A stretch of DNA of 64,000 bases from Lactiplantibacillus pingfangensis. Lineage in GTDB: Bacteria > Bacillota > Bacilli > Lactobacillales > Lactobacillaceae. The position numbers were made by a program, and so were the translations under genes. Under the pieces are notes generated by a model. It did not search any database, had not been told where the DNA came from, and saw nothing but the letters and a program-made list of their open reading frames with translations. The first letter of the stretch is position 1, and every line of letters begins with the position of its first letter. This document shows positions 41,674 to 50,219 of this stretch, one piece after another. The DNA lies in NCBI RefSeq assembly GCF_005404945.1, contig NZ_BJDG01000014.1:1-64000 (forward strand). Direction: 5' to 3'.

Positions 41674-42066
41674 GTGAAATTTGACGACAAAGTGCCAATT
41701 TATTATCAAATTAAAACGTACTTGTATTATGACGTCCTGACTGGAAAGTTAAAACCGGGTGCCAAGTTGCCGGCAGTTCGGCAGTTGGCCGTGGATTTAA
41801 CGGTTAACGTGAATACGGTTCAGCGCGCCTTGACTGAAATGATTGCTGAAAAGACAATTATTTCACAGCGGGGCAAGGGCAACTTCGTCACGGAAGACCA
41901 GGATAAATTAGCGCAATTAAAGGAACAACTCGTGATGTCTCAACTGGCACATGTTTATGATCAGTTGCATCGTTTAAATTTAAGTGATAGTGAAATCGTT
42001 GCGAGTTTGCAACGCTATATTGATCAAAAGGGGGCGCCACAAGATGTCGAACGTATTAGCGATTAA
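41674..42066 (+). CDS. GntR family regulator, YtrA type
   Basis: 130 residues. The winged helix (VPIYYQIKTYLYYDVLTGKLKPGAKLPAVRQLA... NTVQRAL) is followed by a short helical tail only, which defines the YtrA subgroup linked to ABC transporters. GTG start after GGGAGG. Overlaps the ATPase gene by 23 bp. It probably represses its own operon. Confidence 0.92.
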   Translation: MKFDDKVPIYYQIKTYLYYDVLTGKLKPGAKLPAVRQLAVDLTVNVNTVQRALTEMIAEKTIISQRGKGNFVTEDQDKLAQLKEQLVMSQLAHVYDQLHRLNLSDSEIVASLQRYIDQKGAPQDVERISD

Positions 42067-42763
42067 AGATTTGGCTTATAAACAAAACCGAAAAACGATT
42101 TTAAGCAACGTTGATTTGGAATTAACGACTGGCAAAATTGTTGGGCTGTTAGGCGAAAATGGTGCCGGCAAAACGACACTGATGCGCCTCATTACTGGAA
42201 GTGCCAAGGGTAAAGGTGCCATCGAAGTGAGCGGTGACTCCGAGATTGCTAAGCGCAAAAGTCATGTAAGTTTTTCTGAACAATTACATGGGTTTAGTAA
42301 TGGGTACAAAGTTGACCAAGTCGTCCATTTTTATGAGACCATTTATCCAGATTTTGACCACGCACGTTATGACGCGATGGCTAAATTTTTGCAGGTTGAT
42401 GGGACTAAAAAATTATCGGCTTTATCCAAAGGGATGAAGGAAAAAGTTGTGATTGCGCTAACCTTGGCTCGTCAGACGGACTTGTATTTGTTAGATGAAC
42501 CTTTTAGTGGCATTGATAGTATGAGTCGTAAACGAATCATTAGCAGCATTTTGCAATGGAAACCGGATGACGCCACGATTTTGATCAGTGATCATTATGT
42601 CACTGAGATCGCGCCCATCTTAGATGAAATCGTTATTGTGAAGGATCATGGTATCGCCACGCATATTGGGGCGGATGCCATTCGTGATGAAAAGGGTATG
42701 GAAATCGAAGACTACTATGAGAGTTTATACGAAGATGGAGGTGACGCTGATGACGAAATTTAG
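42044..42763 (+). CDS. ABC transporter ATP-binding protein
   Basis: 239 residues. Walker A is GENGAGKTT, the signature LSKGMKEKV, Walker B DLYLLDEPFSGID, and the H-loop DHYV. The AAGGGGGCG site for the ATG at 42044 lies within gntR. The following permease starts 14 bp before this gene ends. Exporter of the YtrBCDEF kind; the substrate may be a cell-wall-active peptide, but this is inference. Confidence 0.93.
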   Translation: MSNVLAIKDLAYKQNRKTILSNVDLELTTGKIVGLLGENGAGKTTLMRLITGSAKGKGAIEVSGDSEIAKRKSHVSFSEQLHGFSNGYKVDQVVHFYETIYPDFDHARYDAMAKFLQVDGTKKLSALSKGMKEKVVIALTLARQTDLYLLDEPFSGIDSMSRKRIISSILQWKPDDATILISDHYVTEIAPILDEIVIVKDHGIATHIGADAIRDEKGMEIEDYYESLYEDGGDADDEI

Positions 42764-43526
42764 TGACTTGTTCAAAGCGATGAGCAGTTCGAAGTTTCGG
42801 AGTATTCATCAACTGATGTTGCTAGAATTAGCAGCGGTTGCCGTTTCATCAATCTGGTCACTCATCCGTGGCGACTTTAGCAGTGCAACGCTATTTTATT
42901 CGGTGATGGGTTGGTCAATTATCCCGTATTTGGTGTCGTTTGTGTTGTTGGCCGTCCGTAATGAGCAAGCCTTTACGCGCGATACGTTTCGGCTAGCACC
43001 GATCAGTGATGGCTTATTTTACGCCGCCAACTTGTTATCAACCGTTGTCAGCTTTCTATACTTGTTAGTCTTACAGTTGGTTCTCATGGCGGTCACTGGC
43101 TTGATTGGCTGGTCAATGTTATCGTCGATGTATGACAATATGCAAATGAGCTTACAATATAGCGACTTGGGCTCAAATCCAGTGGGCGTTTGCCTTGGAA
43201 TGTTAACCGTCATGTTGGTCATCTATTTGCTGGCATGGAGCACGGTCTCGTTAGTCCATCTGATTACGAGTGCCGCTAGCAATTATTTGCCACGGGCACG
43301 GCAACGCATTGTTAATGGCATCGTTTATGTGGTCATGATTCTAATCACCTTTAGAGTTGTGAGTTACTTGATGGGTCAAATTGCTTGGATGTCTTCTTCA
43401 CTCATGGGTGGCACGACCGTCAGCTCTTGGTGGATTGGCGTTTTAATCATGATTTTGATTATTGCGATTGAAACGGTTGCTAATATTTTCTTGTTAAATA
43501 AGTGGGTCGAAACAACGACCAATTAA
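42750..43526 (+). CDS. ABC-2 type permease, third gene of the GntR-ABC operon
   Basis: 258 residues with about six hydrophobic segments (from residues 22-43 to 225-250). GGAGGTGACGCTG overlaps the end of the ATPase gene. Pairs with the ATPase to form a simple two-gene transporter. Copy 2 of the structured element begins 37 bp after its stop, with no terminator between. Confidence 0.85.
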   Translation: MTKFSDLFKAMSSSKFRSIHQLMLLELAAVAVSSIWSLIRGDFSSATLFYSVMGWSIIPYLVSFVLLAVRNEQAFTRDTFRLAPISDGLFYAANLLSTVVSFLYLLVLQLVLMAVTGLIGWSMLSSMYDNMQMSLQYSDLGSNPVGVCLGMLTVMLVIYLLAWSTVSLVHLITSAASNYLPRARQRIVNGIVYVVMILITFRVVSYLMGQIAWMSSSLMGGTTVSSWWIGVLIMILIIAIETVANIFLLNKWVETTTN

Positions 43527-43563
43527 GGTTAGTATGCCTGTGTCAATAACCAGCTAATACAGA

Positions 43564-43768
43564 TTAATTAGCAGCTGTTACTTCCGGTTGGGACTGAGAA
43601 CATGCGGTCGTGGGACCGGTCCAAGCCAAGAACGTCTTGGACCTCGCCCGGAACCCTTGCCAAAAGCGCAAGTGTCCCGGACCGTCCGTGGCGTAACGTC
43701 GGCAAAAACCGCCGATGCAACGCCACCATCACGACCGATGTTCTCAGTCCCAGCCTTCAGCTATTAAG
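43564..43768 (+). repeat. dispersed structured element, copy 2
   Basis: Terminal TTAATTAGC/GCTATTAA, outer stem TTGGGACTGAGAACAT with ATGTTCTCAGTCCCA, then CGGTCGTG with CACGACCG. Three hairpins follow: GTCCAAG/CTTGGAC, CTTGC/GCAAG, and GTGGCGT..TCGGC with GCCGA..ACGCCAC. Best-paired copy of the family. It lies between convergent genes, after the rightward permease gene. Confidence 0.88.
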
Positions 43769-43830
43769 CACAGCGATTCTGACTGACGGAGCGCCCAACA
43801 CGAGTTCATATAGTCCTGTTCACGTTTCTT
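43769..43830 (+). repeat. tail sequence shared with 57222-57300
   Basis: Twenty identical bases, starting GATTCTGACT at 43775 and at 57235, plus a similar continuation (CACGAGTT...GTCCTGTT). Attached to the right side of two copies of the structured element. Confidence 0.6.
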
Positions 43831-43858
43831 TTCAGTCTCGTAACCTTTAGTACCTAAA

Positions 43859-43908
43859 TAAAATGCTGGTCCAAGTTCTCATTGAGAATTTTGGACCAGC
43901 ATTTTTTT
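43859..43908. terminator. terminator of the 97-residue protein gene
   Basis: AAATGCTGGTCCAA and TTGGACCAGCATTT arms, with T on the right and A on the left; likely works in both directions. Confidence 0.88.
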
Positions 43909-43910
43909 AG

Positions 43911-44204
43911 TTAATCATTAGTTGGTGCTGCATAGGGTTTCTGTGCTGAGATGCCAGGAGCTGCGAGTACGGTTGCTTGATAAAGTGGATCTAAGGCTTT
44001 GGGGCCGTGTAAATGTCCCATTCCCCAGAGTCGTAAGGCTTGATTCAAGTCACCCGCAACTTGGTGGAAATCTTTGCCTTGTTCTAATAATGTCGCATGT
44101 TTGAGTAATAGGCCGTTTAGCTCAGCATCTCCGCGAATTTCTGGATCGTTATCTGCTGTGCTGATTGCTTGCATTAAGGCTGCCGCCGTAATTCCTTTTG
44201 TCAT
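43911..44204 (-). CDS. hypothetical protein of 97 residues
   Basis: 97 residues, soluble, helical (LMQAISTADNDPEIRGDAELNGLLLKH). GGGGGG site before the ATG. No family recognised; size and charge would suit a bacteriocin-immunity-like or regulatory protein, but no motif supports either. A small hairpin ACTGTCA/TGACAGT (44259-44281) lies upstream. Confidence 0.65.
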   Translation of the reverse strand: MTKGITAAALMQAISTADNDPEIRGDAELNGLLLKHATLLEQGKDFHQVAGDLNQALRLWGMGHLHGPKALDPLYQATVLAAPGISAQKPYAAPTND

Positions 44205-44325
44205 GTGTATCCCCCCTGGCTAAAAGTATATCGGGGAGAGACCTGAAATGCAATGCTTACTGTCAATTGATAACTGACAGTTGTACAGCTTTTTTCAGTA
44301 GCATGATAGTGCGAGCCGGTTGAGA

Positions 44326-46074
44326 CTAGTGCAGGTTTTTGCTAATTTCAGCAACGAGCTGTTCGGGAGTCAATTTAGCCTCCTGCCAAAGTTCAGCAGA
44401 AGTTTCGCGGTCGTTGAACCGCTTAGCGGCGCCAAAATTCAATACATGCATGTCGGTATTGCCATAAAAGCTCGCAATCTTTTCACCAAATCCACCGCTT
44501 AGACTGGCTTCTTCTAAGGTGACGACGAGTTGATGATCAGCCAATAGTTGTGTCAAAGTATCTTTGTCCAAAGCAGAAAGGTTCCGTGGCGCATAGACAC
44601 TGGCGTTAACTTGTTGTTTAGCCAATTGTTTTTGCACTGTTTCTGCAAGTGGCAACAAGCTCCCAACGCCGAGTAAGGCGACTTGTTGACCGGCATGGAT
44701 TTGAGCCATGCGGGTGACGTCAAAATCAGTCAATGGCGCTGAATGGACACCGTTTCCTGGGACTCGAATCGCCACAGGACCGGCATTTTGATGGAGTGCC
44801 CAATGCATCATGGCGGCAAGTTCTTCCTTCGTGGTTGCGGCCAAATAAGTTAGCCCGGGAATATTTGACAGCATTGCGATATCGAACGTCCCTTGATGGG
44901 TCGGGTCGCCAGCACTGATGTTGCCTCCTGTAACCATGATCGTGACGGGCAACTTGTTGATCCCGAGGTCATGGGACAATTGGTCGTAAGCACGTTGCAG
45001 AAAAGTCCCAGAATGGAAGACAATTGGCCGCAGACCTTGTTGTGCTTGACCAGCCGCAAAGCTGATGGATTCTTGTTCGGCGATACCGACATCGAAATAG
45101 CGTTCGGGATGGTTACGGCCGAAACGTTTCAAATCGTAAGCTCCAGGAATCGCCGCCGTAATGGCTGTAATGGGCGTGTGAAGCTCAGTCAATTCAGTTT
45201 CTAATGTGGCGTGAATGGTGTCATTATAGCTTTCGCTAGTATCTGGATGCAACGATTCACCAGTCGCTAACTCGAAGGGAACATGCCAATGAAAAGCTTC
45301 CTTGTTGGCAATGGCGGGCGCATAACCACGGCCCTTTTCCGTGTGAACGTGCAACACCACGGGATGATCAATATCTTTGATGTCTTTGAAGGCGGTGAGC
45401 ATCGTTGCCAAGTCATTGCCATCCGCAACATAGCGATAATCTAAGCCCATCGCCTTAAAAAGATTATTTTTGGCTTGACCATTTGACTCGCGAAGTTGTT
45501 TTAAATTCGTGTAAAGGCCACCGTGGTCTTCGGCGATTGACATGCCATTATCGTTTACTAAAATAATCAAATTGGAAGTCAAGGTTGCCGCGGTATTAAG
45601 TCCTTCAAGGGCCAAGCCGCCAGAGAGTGAGCCATCACCGATCACGGCCATCACATTGCCAGATTGGTGTTGTAAGTCGCGGGCGACAGCCATACCAGTG
45701 GCTAACGCAATCGAAGTCGAAGTATGGCCAATGTTGAAATAGTCATGGGGACTCTCTTCGGGAGCGGTATAGCCGCTGACATCATCATAGTGGTCAGGAT
45801 CGAGCCAAGCCTGTTTACGACCGGTCAGAATCTTATGCGTATAAGACTGGTGTGAGACATCCCAGACGACTTTATCAATCGGGGAATTAAAAATTGTGTG
45901 AAAGGCAATCGTCAGCTCGACCACGCCTAAATTTGGCCCAACATGGCCGCCAGTTTGGCTGACCTTGTTCAGTAAGACCGTCCGAATTTCAGTGGCTAGT
46001 TGGGTTAATTCTGGTAATGCTAGCGTTTTTAAGTCCGCTGGTGAATTAATTGTATCTAAAATAGGAGTTTCCAT
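44326..46074 (-). CDS. dxs: 1-deoxy-D-xylulose-5-phosphate synthase (DXS)
   Basis: 582 residues, thiamine-diphosphate enzyme that condenses pyruvate and glyceraldehyde 3-phosphate to DXP. GGHVGPNLGVVELTIA at the N-terminus, TPP motif GDGSLSGGLALEGLN near 135-149, FDVGIAEQESISFAAG with the catalytic Glu, and a C-terminal transketolase domain are all in place. The ATG at 46074 has GTGAG upstream. No other MEP-pathway gene is in the window. Lactobacilli normally make isoprenoids by the mevalonate route, so its job is unclear. Confidence 0.94.
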   Translation of the reverse strand: METPILDTINSPADLKTLALPELTQLATEIRTVLLNKVSQTGGHVGPNLGVVELTIAFHTIFNSPIDKVVWDVSHQSYTHKILTGRKQAWLDPDHYDDVSGYTAPEESPHDYFNIGHTSTSIALATGMAVARDLQHQSGNVMAVIGDGSLSGGLALEGLNTAATLTSNLIILVNDNGMSIAEDHGGLYTNLKQLRESNGQAKNNLFKAMGLDYRYVADGNDLATMLTAFKDIKDIDHPVVLHVHTEKGRGYAPAIANKEAFHWHVPFELATGESLHPDTSESYNDTIHATLETELTELHTPITAITAAIPGAYDLKRFGRNHPERYFDVGIAEQESISFAAGQAQQGLRPIVFHSGTFLQRAYDQLSHDLGINKLPVTIMVTGGNISAGDPTHQGTFDIAMLSNIPGLTYLAATTKEELAAMMHWALHQNAGPVAIRVPGNGVHSAPLTDFDVTRMAQIHAGQQVALLGVGSLLPLAETVQKQLAKQQVNASVYAPRNLSALDKDTLTQLLADHQLVVTLEEASLSGGFGEKIASFYGNTDMHVLNFGAAKRFNDRETSAELWQEAKLTPEQLVAEISKNLH

Positions 46075-46164
46075 TAGTTTATCGCTCACTTTCAAATGAT
46101 CATTATGCTTTGATGATCATAGCTTAGCACCTTATAGTAGGTCTAAGACAAGCCAACCAGCGAA

Positions 46165-46208
46165 AAAATCAGCACTAATTGTCAGTGACGACAGCTAGTC
46201 CTGATTTT
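46165..46208 (-). terminator. terminator of the TMEM175 gene
   Basis: AAAATCAG.ACTA and TAGT.CTGATTTT arms; lies between dxs (start) and the end of the TMEM175 gene on the minus strand. Confidence 0.75.
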
Positions 46209-46225
46209 AACAAAAAATAACGACT

Positions 46226-46837
46226 TCAATTAAATGGGTGTTGCTTAAGTTGTCGCAAGAACCGCGTTGTGATGACTCGAAAGGCCAGACCTGCGGCGAT
46301 CATTAGGAGAATCAGATGGGGGACAGTTAGACTCACGAGGAGGTATAAGCCACTAATGATGACCATCATTTTGACTGACCGATATTCTTCGCGGTCATGC
46401 GACGACAACTGCTGTAGCGGCTTTAAGTTGGCCCGAATCACACGATGAAACATGCTCAACTGGAGAATATCAACGGCAGCAATCACGACGGCAAACGCAA
46501 TCGCACTGTAACTGGACGTCTGGCTGTCTTTCAGCCAAGCCGTTACGAAAGGGATGAGACAAATCAACGAGAGATAACAGTTGTTGAGAATGTAGATTCC
46601 CGTTGGTAAGTTGGCGTTGCGGTCGAAGAGTTCCTGATGATATTGCCAGTATTGGGCAACCACAGCGAAGCTAATGAGATAGGTGAAAATTTCTTGAAGC
46701 AGTAACCATACAGCCGGCGTTGAAAGGGGGCCGGTTGGGACTTTGATTGCCAAGACCATAATCGTTAAAACAACCGCGAACACCCCGTCTGAAATCGCGA
46801 CTAACCGGTTCTTGGAATTTTGAAATAACACCACCAT
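46226..46837 (-). CDS. TMEM175 family (DUF1211) potassium-channel-like protein
   Basis: 203 residues. NRLVAISDGVFAVVLTIMVLAIKVP at residues 11-35 is the TMEM175 signature (the F/I-SDG-VFA motif of helix 1). Six hydrophobic segments. Bacterial TMEM175 proteins are potassium-selective channels. GTG at 46840 or ATG at 46837; the ATG is taken. Confidence 0.88.
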   Translation of the reverse strand: MVVLFQNSKNRLVAISDGVFAVVLTIMVLAIKVPTGPLSTPAVWLLLQEIFTYLISFAVVAQYWQYHQELFDRNANLPTGIYILNNCYLSLICLIPFVTAWLKDSQTSSYSAIAFAVVIAAVDILQLSMFHRVIRANLKPLQQLSSHDREEYRSVKMMVIISGLYLLVSLTVPHLILLMIAAGLAFRVITTRFLRQLKQHPFN

Positions 46838-46923
46838 CACCCACCATTTAATTGATTGCTTTCAGTTTACCTGAATTGCGCGGTGAAGACAGTGATCCAC
46901 AGTTGGTAGCGTTAGTGACGTTA

Positions 46924-47838
46924 CTAATGTTTTTGGGCTAGTAAATAGGCGATTAAAGCCATCCGAACAAAGCGGCCTGCTTTAACTTGATCAAAATAAT
47001 GTGCTTGAGGGAAATGGTCAAAATAAGTGGGCAATTCCTGACCACGAGGCAGTGGATGTAATAATAACGTGTTTGGCGAAAGTAGCTTCTGCTGAGCGGT
47101 AGTTAACTGTACCGCATCTTTAACTTGTTCATATTCGTCGGGATTTTCAAAGCGTTCTGCTTGAACTCGCGTCATATAAATGACATCTAATGGGGCGTGG
47201 ATGTCATCAAAACTGTTGATTTCAATAAAATCAATATTTTTTGCCATGAGTTGTGTACGTAAAGTGACTGGTATTTTTAAGCTTGAATGTGACACAAAAA
47301 TAAAACGGTTTTGTCCATATTGCAACAATGCTTGAACTAAGGAGTGAACGGTTCGACCGTATTTGAGATCACCTGCAAAGGCAAGCGTGAGGTGATTAAG
47401 CCGATGTTTATATTGGGTAATCGCTGCTAGATCAGCCAAAGTTTGGGTTGGGTGCAAGTGATCGCCGTCGCCAGCATTGATGACCGGGACACTAGCGTAC
47501 TTTGCTGCCAGTTCAGCAGCACCGGCTTGTGGATGACGTAAGACAATAATATCAGCGTATTGCGAGACGACGCGGATGGTGTCAATTAGTGACTCACCTT
47601 TGGTTGTTGAAGTTGACAGGCTGGATTCAAAGCCTAAAACGGTTCCACCAAGACTGTGCATTGCAGATGTAAAACTCAAACGTGTTCGAGTGCTAGGTTC
47701 AAAAAACAACGTTGCCAATTGTTGATGGCGGGCCAAGGATTGAAAGTTTTCTGGTGTTTGTGCCATCAGCTGGGCACGCTGAATTAGGTTATTGATTGTT
47801 TCGATGGCTAGATCCTCAGTTGTCAAAAAATGTTGCAT
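46924..47838 (-). CDS. pyrB: aspartate carbamoyltransferase, catalytic subunit
   Basis: 304 residues. The carbamoyl-phosphate site FFEPSTRTRLSF (near 46-57), TKGESLIDT, HPTQTLADL and HPLPRGQE are all present. Catalyses carbamoyl phosphate plus aspartate to carbamoyl aspartate, the second step of pyrimidine synthesis. The ATG at 47838 follows GGGGGTG. No other pyr gene lies beside it and I see no PyrR-type leader, so it stands alone. Confidence 0.92.
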   Translation of the reverse strand: MQHFLTTEDLAIETINNLIQRAQLMAQTPENFQSLARHQQLATLFFEPSTRTRLSFTSAMHSLGGTVLGFESSLSTSTTKGESLIDTIRVVSQYADIIVLRHPQAGAAELAAKYASVPVINAGDGDHLHPTQTLADLAAITQYKHRLNHLTLAFAGDLKYGRTVHSLVQALLQYGQNRFIFVSHSSLKIPVTLRTQLMAKNIDFIEINSFDDIHAPLDVIYMTRVQAERFENPDEYEQVKDAVQLTTAQQKLLSPNTLLLHPLPRGQELPTYFDHFPQAHYFDQVKAGRFVRMALIAYLLAQKH

Positions 47839-47915
47839 CTTGCACCCCCATATTTGAGTCATACGTTACACTGACTGTGTCAAGATTTGATAGTCATTCT
47901 GTAAAGAATCTGTAT

Positions 47916-47950
47916 AAAAAATGACGCTGGCAATTTGCCGGCGTCATTTT
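47916..47950 (-). terminator. terminator of the antiporter gene
   Basis: AAATGACGC.GGCA and TGCC.GCGTCATTT arms between the antiporter stop and pyrB. Confidence 0.8.
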
Positions 47951-48005
47951 ACATTTCAGAGAAAATCGAGCTTGAGGTAGGAAAGCAGCAACCTTCTGTC
48001 ATTTT

Positions 48006-50009
48006 CTAGTCTGCATTGACTGATTGCAGATAAACTAATTGATCGGTGGAGATTTGTTCGTACAATTGATTGCCTAAATCATGGCTGATTTTCTTCGTTG
48101 CCATTTGTGCTTGAATATAGTTGTATTCTAGTTGAAAGGCTTCAATGAGTAATTCATTTTGTGCCTCTTGAAAATCGCGGGTGCCGGATAAACGCCGGTG
48201 ACGTTCATCGTAGGCTCGACGAACAATCCCGATGGCTTGGCGGTTATCATTAGTGTACTGATCGTTTAAATAACTGACGACGGCGTTGTAGGGTTCACGC
48301 TCAACGTCGCGCATTTGCTGCCAAACTTGGCGGTTACGTTCAATCATCTGTTCACGAGTGATGCCACTTTGTTTGAATTGGTGCATCGCCCGGCGACGCG
48401 CACGTCCCTTTTTGGAAAGGGAGAACCGACCAAAGATGACAAATTTAAAAAAGAGCCGCAAGCGTTGCCAGAAGGATTGTTGATTTTGAAGCCGTGTTTG
48501 ACTGGCGATGCGCATGTACTTCTCGCCAAGGCCGGCGTCTATTTTGCCGCTTGCAATCATTTGATCAACGGTTTTTTGTTCCAAGTCGAAGGCGTCATCA
48601 AAGAGTTGATTGAGCTGGGCGCGGTCGGCGTGGCCATCGAGTGCCCGTTGACCTTCCAAAATCATGATGACTTCACTGGCATTAGGACTGTCGCCATAAC
48701 GCGCATGAATCATGTGAATGGCGTTTGTGACCATGTTGACTTTGGCATTGGCTAAATCTTCGTCACTGACTTTTTCGACCTGTTTTGGTAAAAGTAGTGG
48801 CAAGACTAGGGTTGGCACGAGCAGGCTGGTCAAAATGACCACCGCGGCGACGAAAATTAAGTCGTTACGATAGGTGAAGGCGTGATTGCCAAGGGTGAGC
48901 GGTAAGGAAAAAGCCATTGCTAAGGTGATCGTCCCATGAACACCACTCAAGGCGGCAACGAAGCTATTGACGACTTTGTCATGGTTAGTCCAAGCACGGA
49001 TTTGAGCAAAGCCAAGTTGAATCCAACAAAAGCGTACCAATGTCATTATCAGGTACAAGAGCAGTCCCAAGCCAACTAAGATGGCGATGGAACTTGTATC
49101 GCGTTGTTGTAAATGACTGATGACGCTTGGTAACGAGACCCCAAGTAAGACGAAAACGATCCCATTTAAAATGCTGGCGATAATTGACCAGGTTGTGGAC
49201 ATGACGATTTGTAAACGGGAAGTCGTTAGCCGCAATCGGTTTTGTTGGACACCGTGAATCAGGCCAGTGGCGACAACTGCCAAAATACCAGAAACGCCGA
49301 GGCCTTCTGCTAAAAAGTAGACGACAAAGGGGGTTAACAGCGTGTATGGGACGACAACTGATGGCGTGTCGACGCCCATGTTAATCAACATAATTCGCAA
49401 GGCAACAATTAGATAGCCGAGAATGATACCGACGATAATGCCGCCGACAAAGACATATAAAAAGTTGCCGATGCCATGCCAGACGGAAAATTGACCGGTA
49501 ACCAACGCCGCAATCGCCAAGTTAAAGGCGACAATGCCGGAAGCGTCATTGAATAAGGATTCATTTTCCAGCGTATCCATGACATCTTTTGGCACGGAGA
49601 TCTTGGAAGTTATCGAGGAGACGGCCACGGCGTCAGTTGGCGTGATAATCGCCCCTAATGCGAGCGCTAAAGCCAATGAAAAGGCTGGGATTAGCCAATG
49701 AGTGACGACGCCAACGATGAGAATGGTGACAATCGCCAAAACAACGGCTAATGAGAGTGTGGTGCCAAGTTGCCGGGATAACCGACGCACGTTGGTATTC
49801 TGCCCATCATTGAACATTAACACTGAAATAATGACGAATAAAAAAACTTCTGGTTCAAGTTCGAAATCTTGATAGAGCGGAATGAGTGACAATACCAATC
49901 CGGCAGCAATTTGAAGAAAAGCGACCGGTAATAAGGTGAACCGTGAATAGACGGCATTGGCAGCCACGACCGCGGCAATCAAGAGTAAGACTAAGAAGAC
50001 GGTTTGCAA
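48006..50009 (-). CDS. CPA1 family Na+/H+ antiporter
   Basis: 667 residues: about 12 membrane segments over 1-415, then a 250-residue cytoplasmic helical tail. ITPTDAVAVSSI and ENESLFNDASGIVAFNL are the CPA1 core motifs with the ion-binding Asp residues. Exchanges Na+ or K+ for H+. The frame can be opened further upstream, but a TTG at 50009 preceded by CTGGAGG is the best start. Confidence 0.9.
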   Translation of the reverse strand: MQTVFLVLLLIAAVVAANAVYSRFTLLPVAFLQIAAGLVLSLIPLYQDFELEPEVFLFVIISVLMFNDGQNTNVRRLSRQLGTTLSLAVVLAIVTILIVGVVTHWLIPAFSLALALALGAIITPTDAVAVSSITSKISVPKDVMDTLENESLFNDASGIVAFNLAIAALVTGQFSVWHGIGNFLYVFVGGIIVGIILGYLIVALRIMLINMGVDTPSVVVPYTLLTPFVVYFLAEGLGVSGILAVVATGLIHGVQQNRLRLTTSRLQIVMSTTWSIIASILNGIVFVLLGVSLPSVISHLQQRDTSSIAILVGLGLLLYLIMTLVRFCWIQLGFAQIRAWTNHDKVVNSFVAALSGVHGTITLAMAFSLPLTLGNHAFTYRNDLIFVAAVVILTSLLVPTLVLPLLLPKQVEKVSDEDLANAKVNMVTNAIHMIHARYGDSPNASEVIMILEGQRALDGHADRAQLNQLFDDAFDLEQKTVDQMIASGKIDAGLGEKYMRIASQTRLQNQQSFWQRLRLFFKFVIFGRFSLSKKGRARRRAMHQFKQSGITREQMIERNRQVWQQMRDVEREPYNAVVSYLNDQYTNDNRQAIGIVRRAYDERHRRLSGTRDFQEAQNELLIEAFQLEYNYIQAQMATKKISHDLGNQLYEQISTDQLVYLQSVNAD

Positions 50010-50158
50010 ACTGGGATCCTCCAGACAATTAGTTAATTTGTTTAATTTTACCGCAATTCGCAATCGTCGGGTATTAATAACGCGTTGAACCGCATGTTCA
50101 AAAATTTCGGTTGCCTAGCATGAAACCTGAACTTGCACACCCGTTTATGTCAAAATGC

Positions 50159-50186
50159 TTGGTTCGACTAGCGGAGTCGGTATAAT
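50159..50186 (+). promoter_or_regulatory. promoter of the Gfo/Idh gene pair
   Basis: TTGGTT (50159-50164), 16-bp spacer, TATAAT (50181-50186), 33 bp before the start codon. Confidence 0.6.
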
Positions 50187-50219
50187 GAAGACATCAAGTC
50201 AATTTGGAGGAATCACGCG

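Noticed and set aside
43602-43850. Open frame of 82 codons on the plus strand
   Set aside because: It lies wholly in element copy 2 and its tail. The similar frames at 29624-29844 and 52238-52578 exist only because the repeats share base composition; no ribosome binding site.
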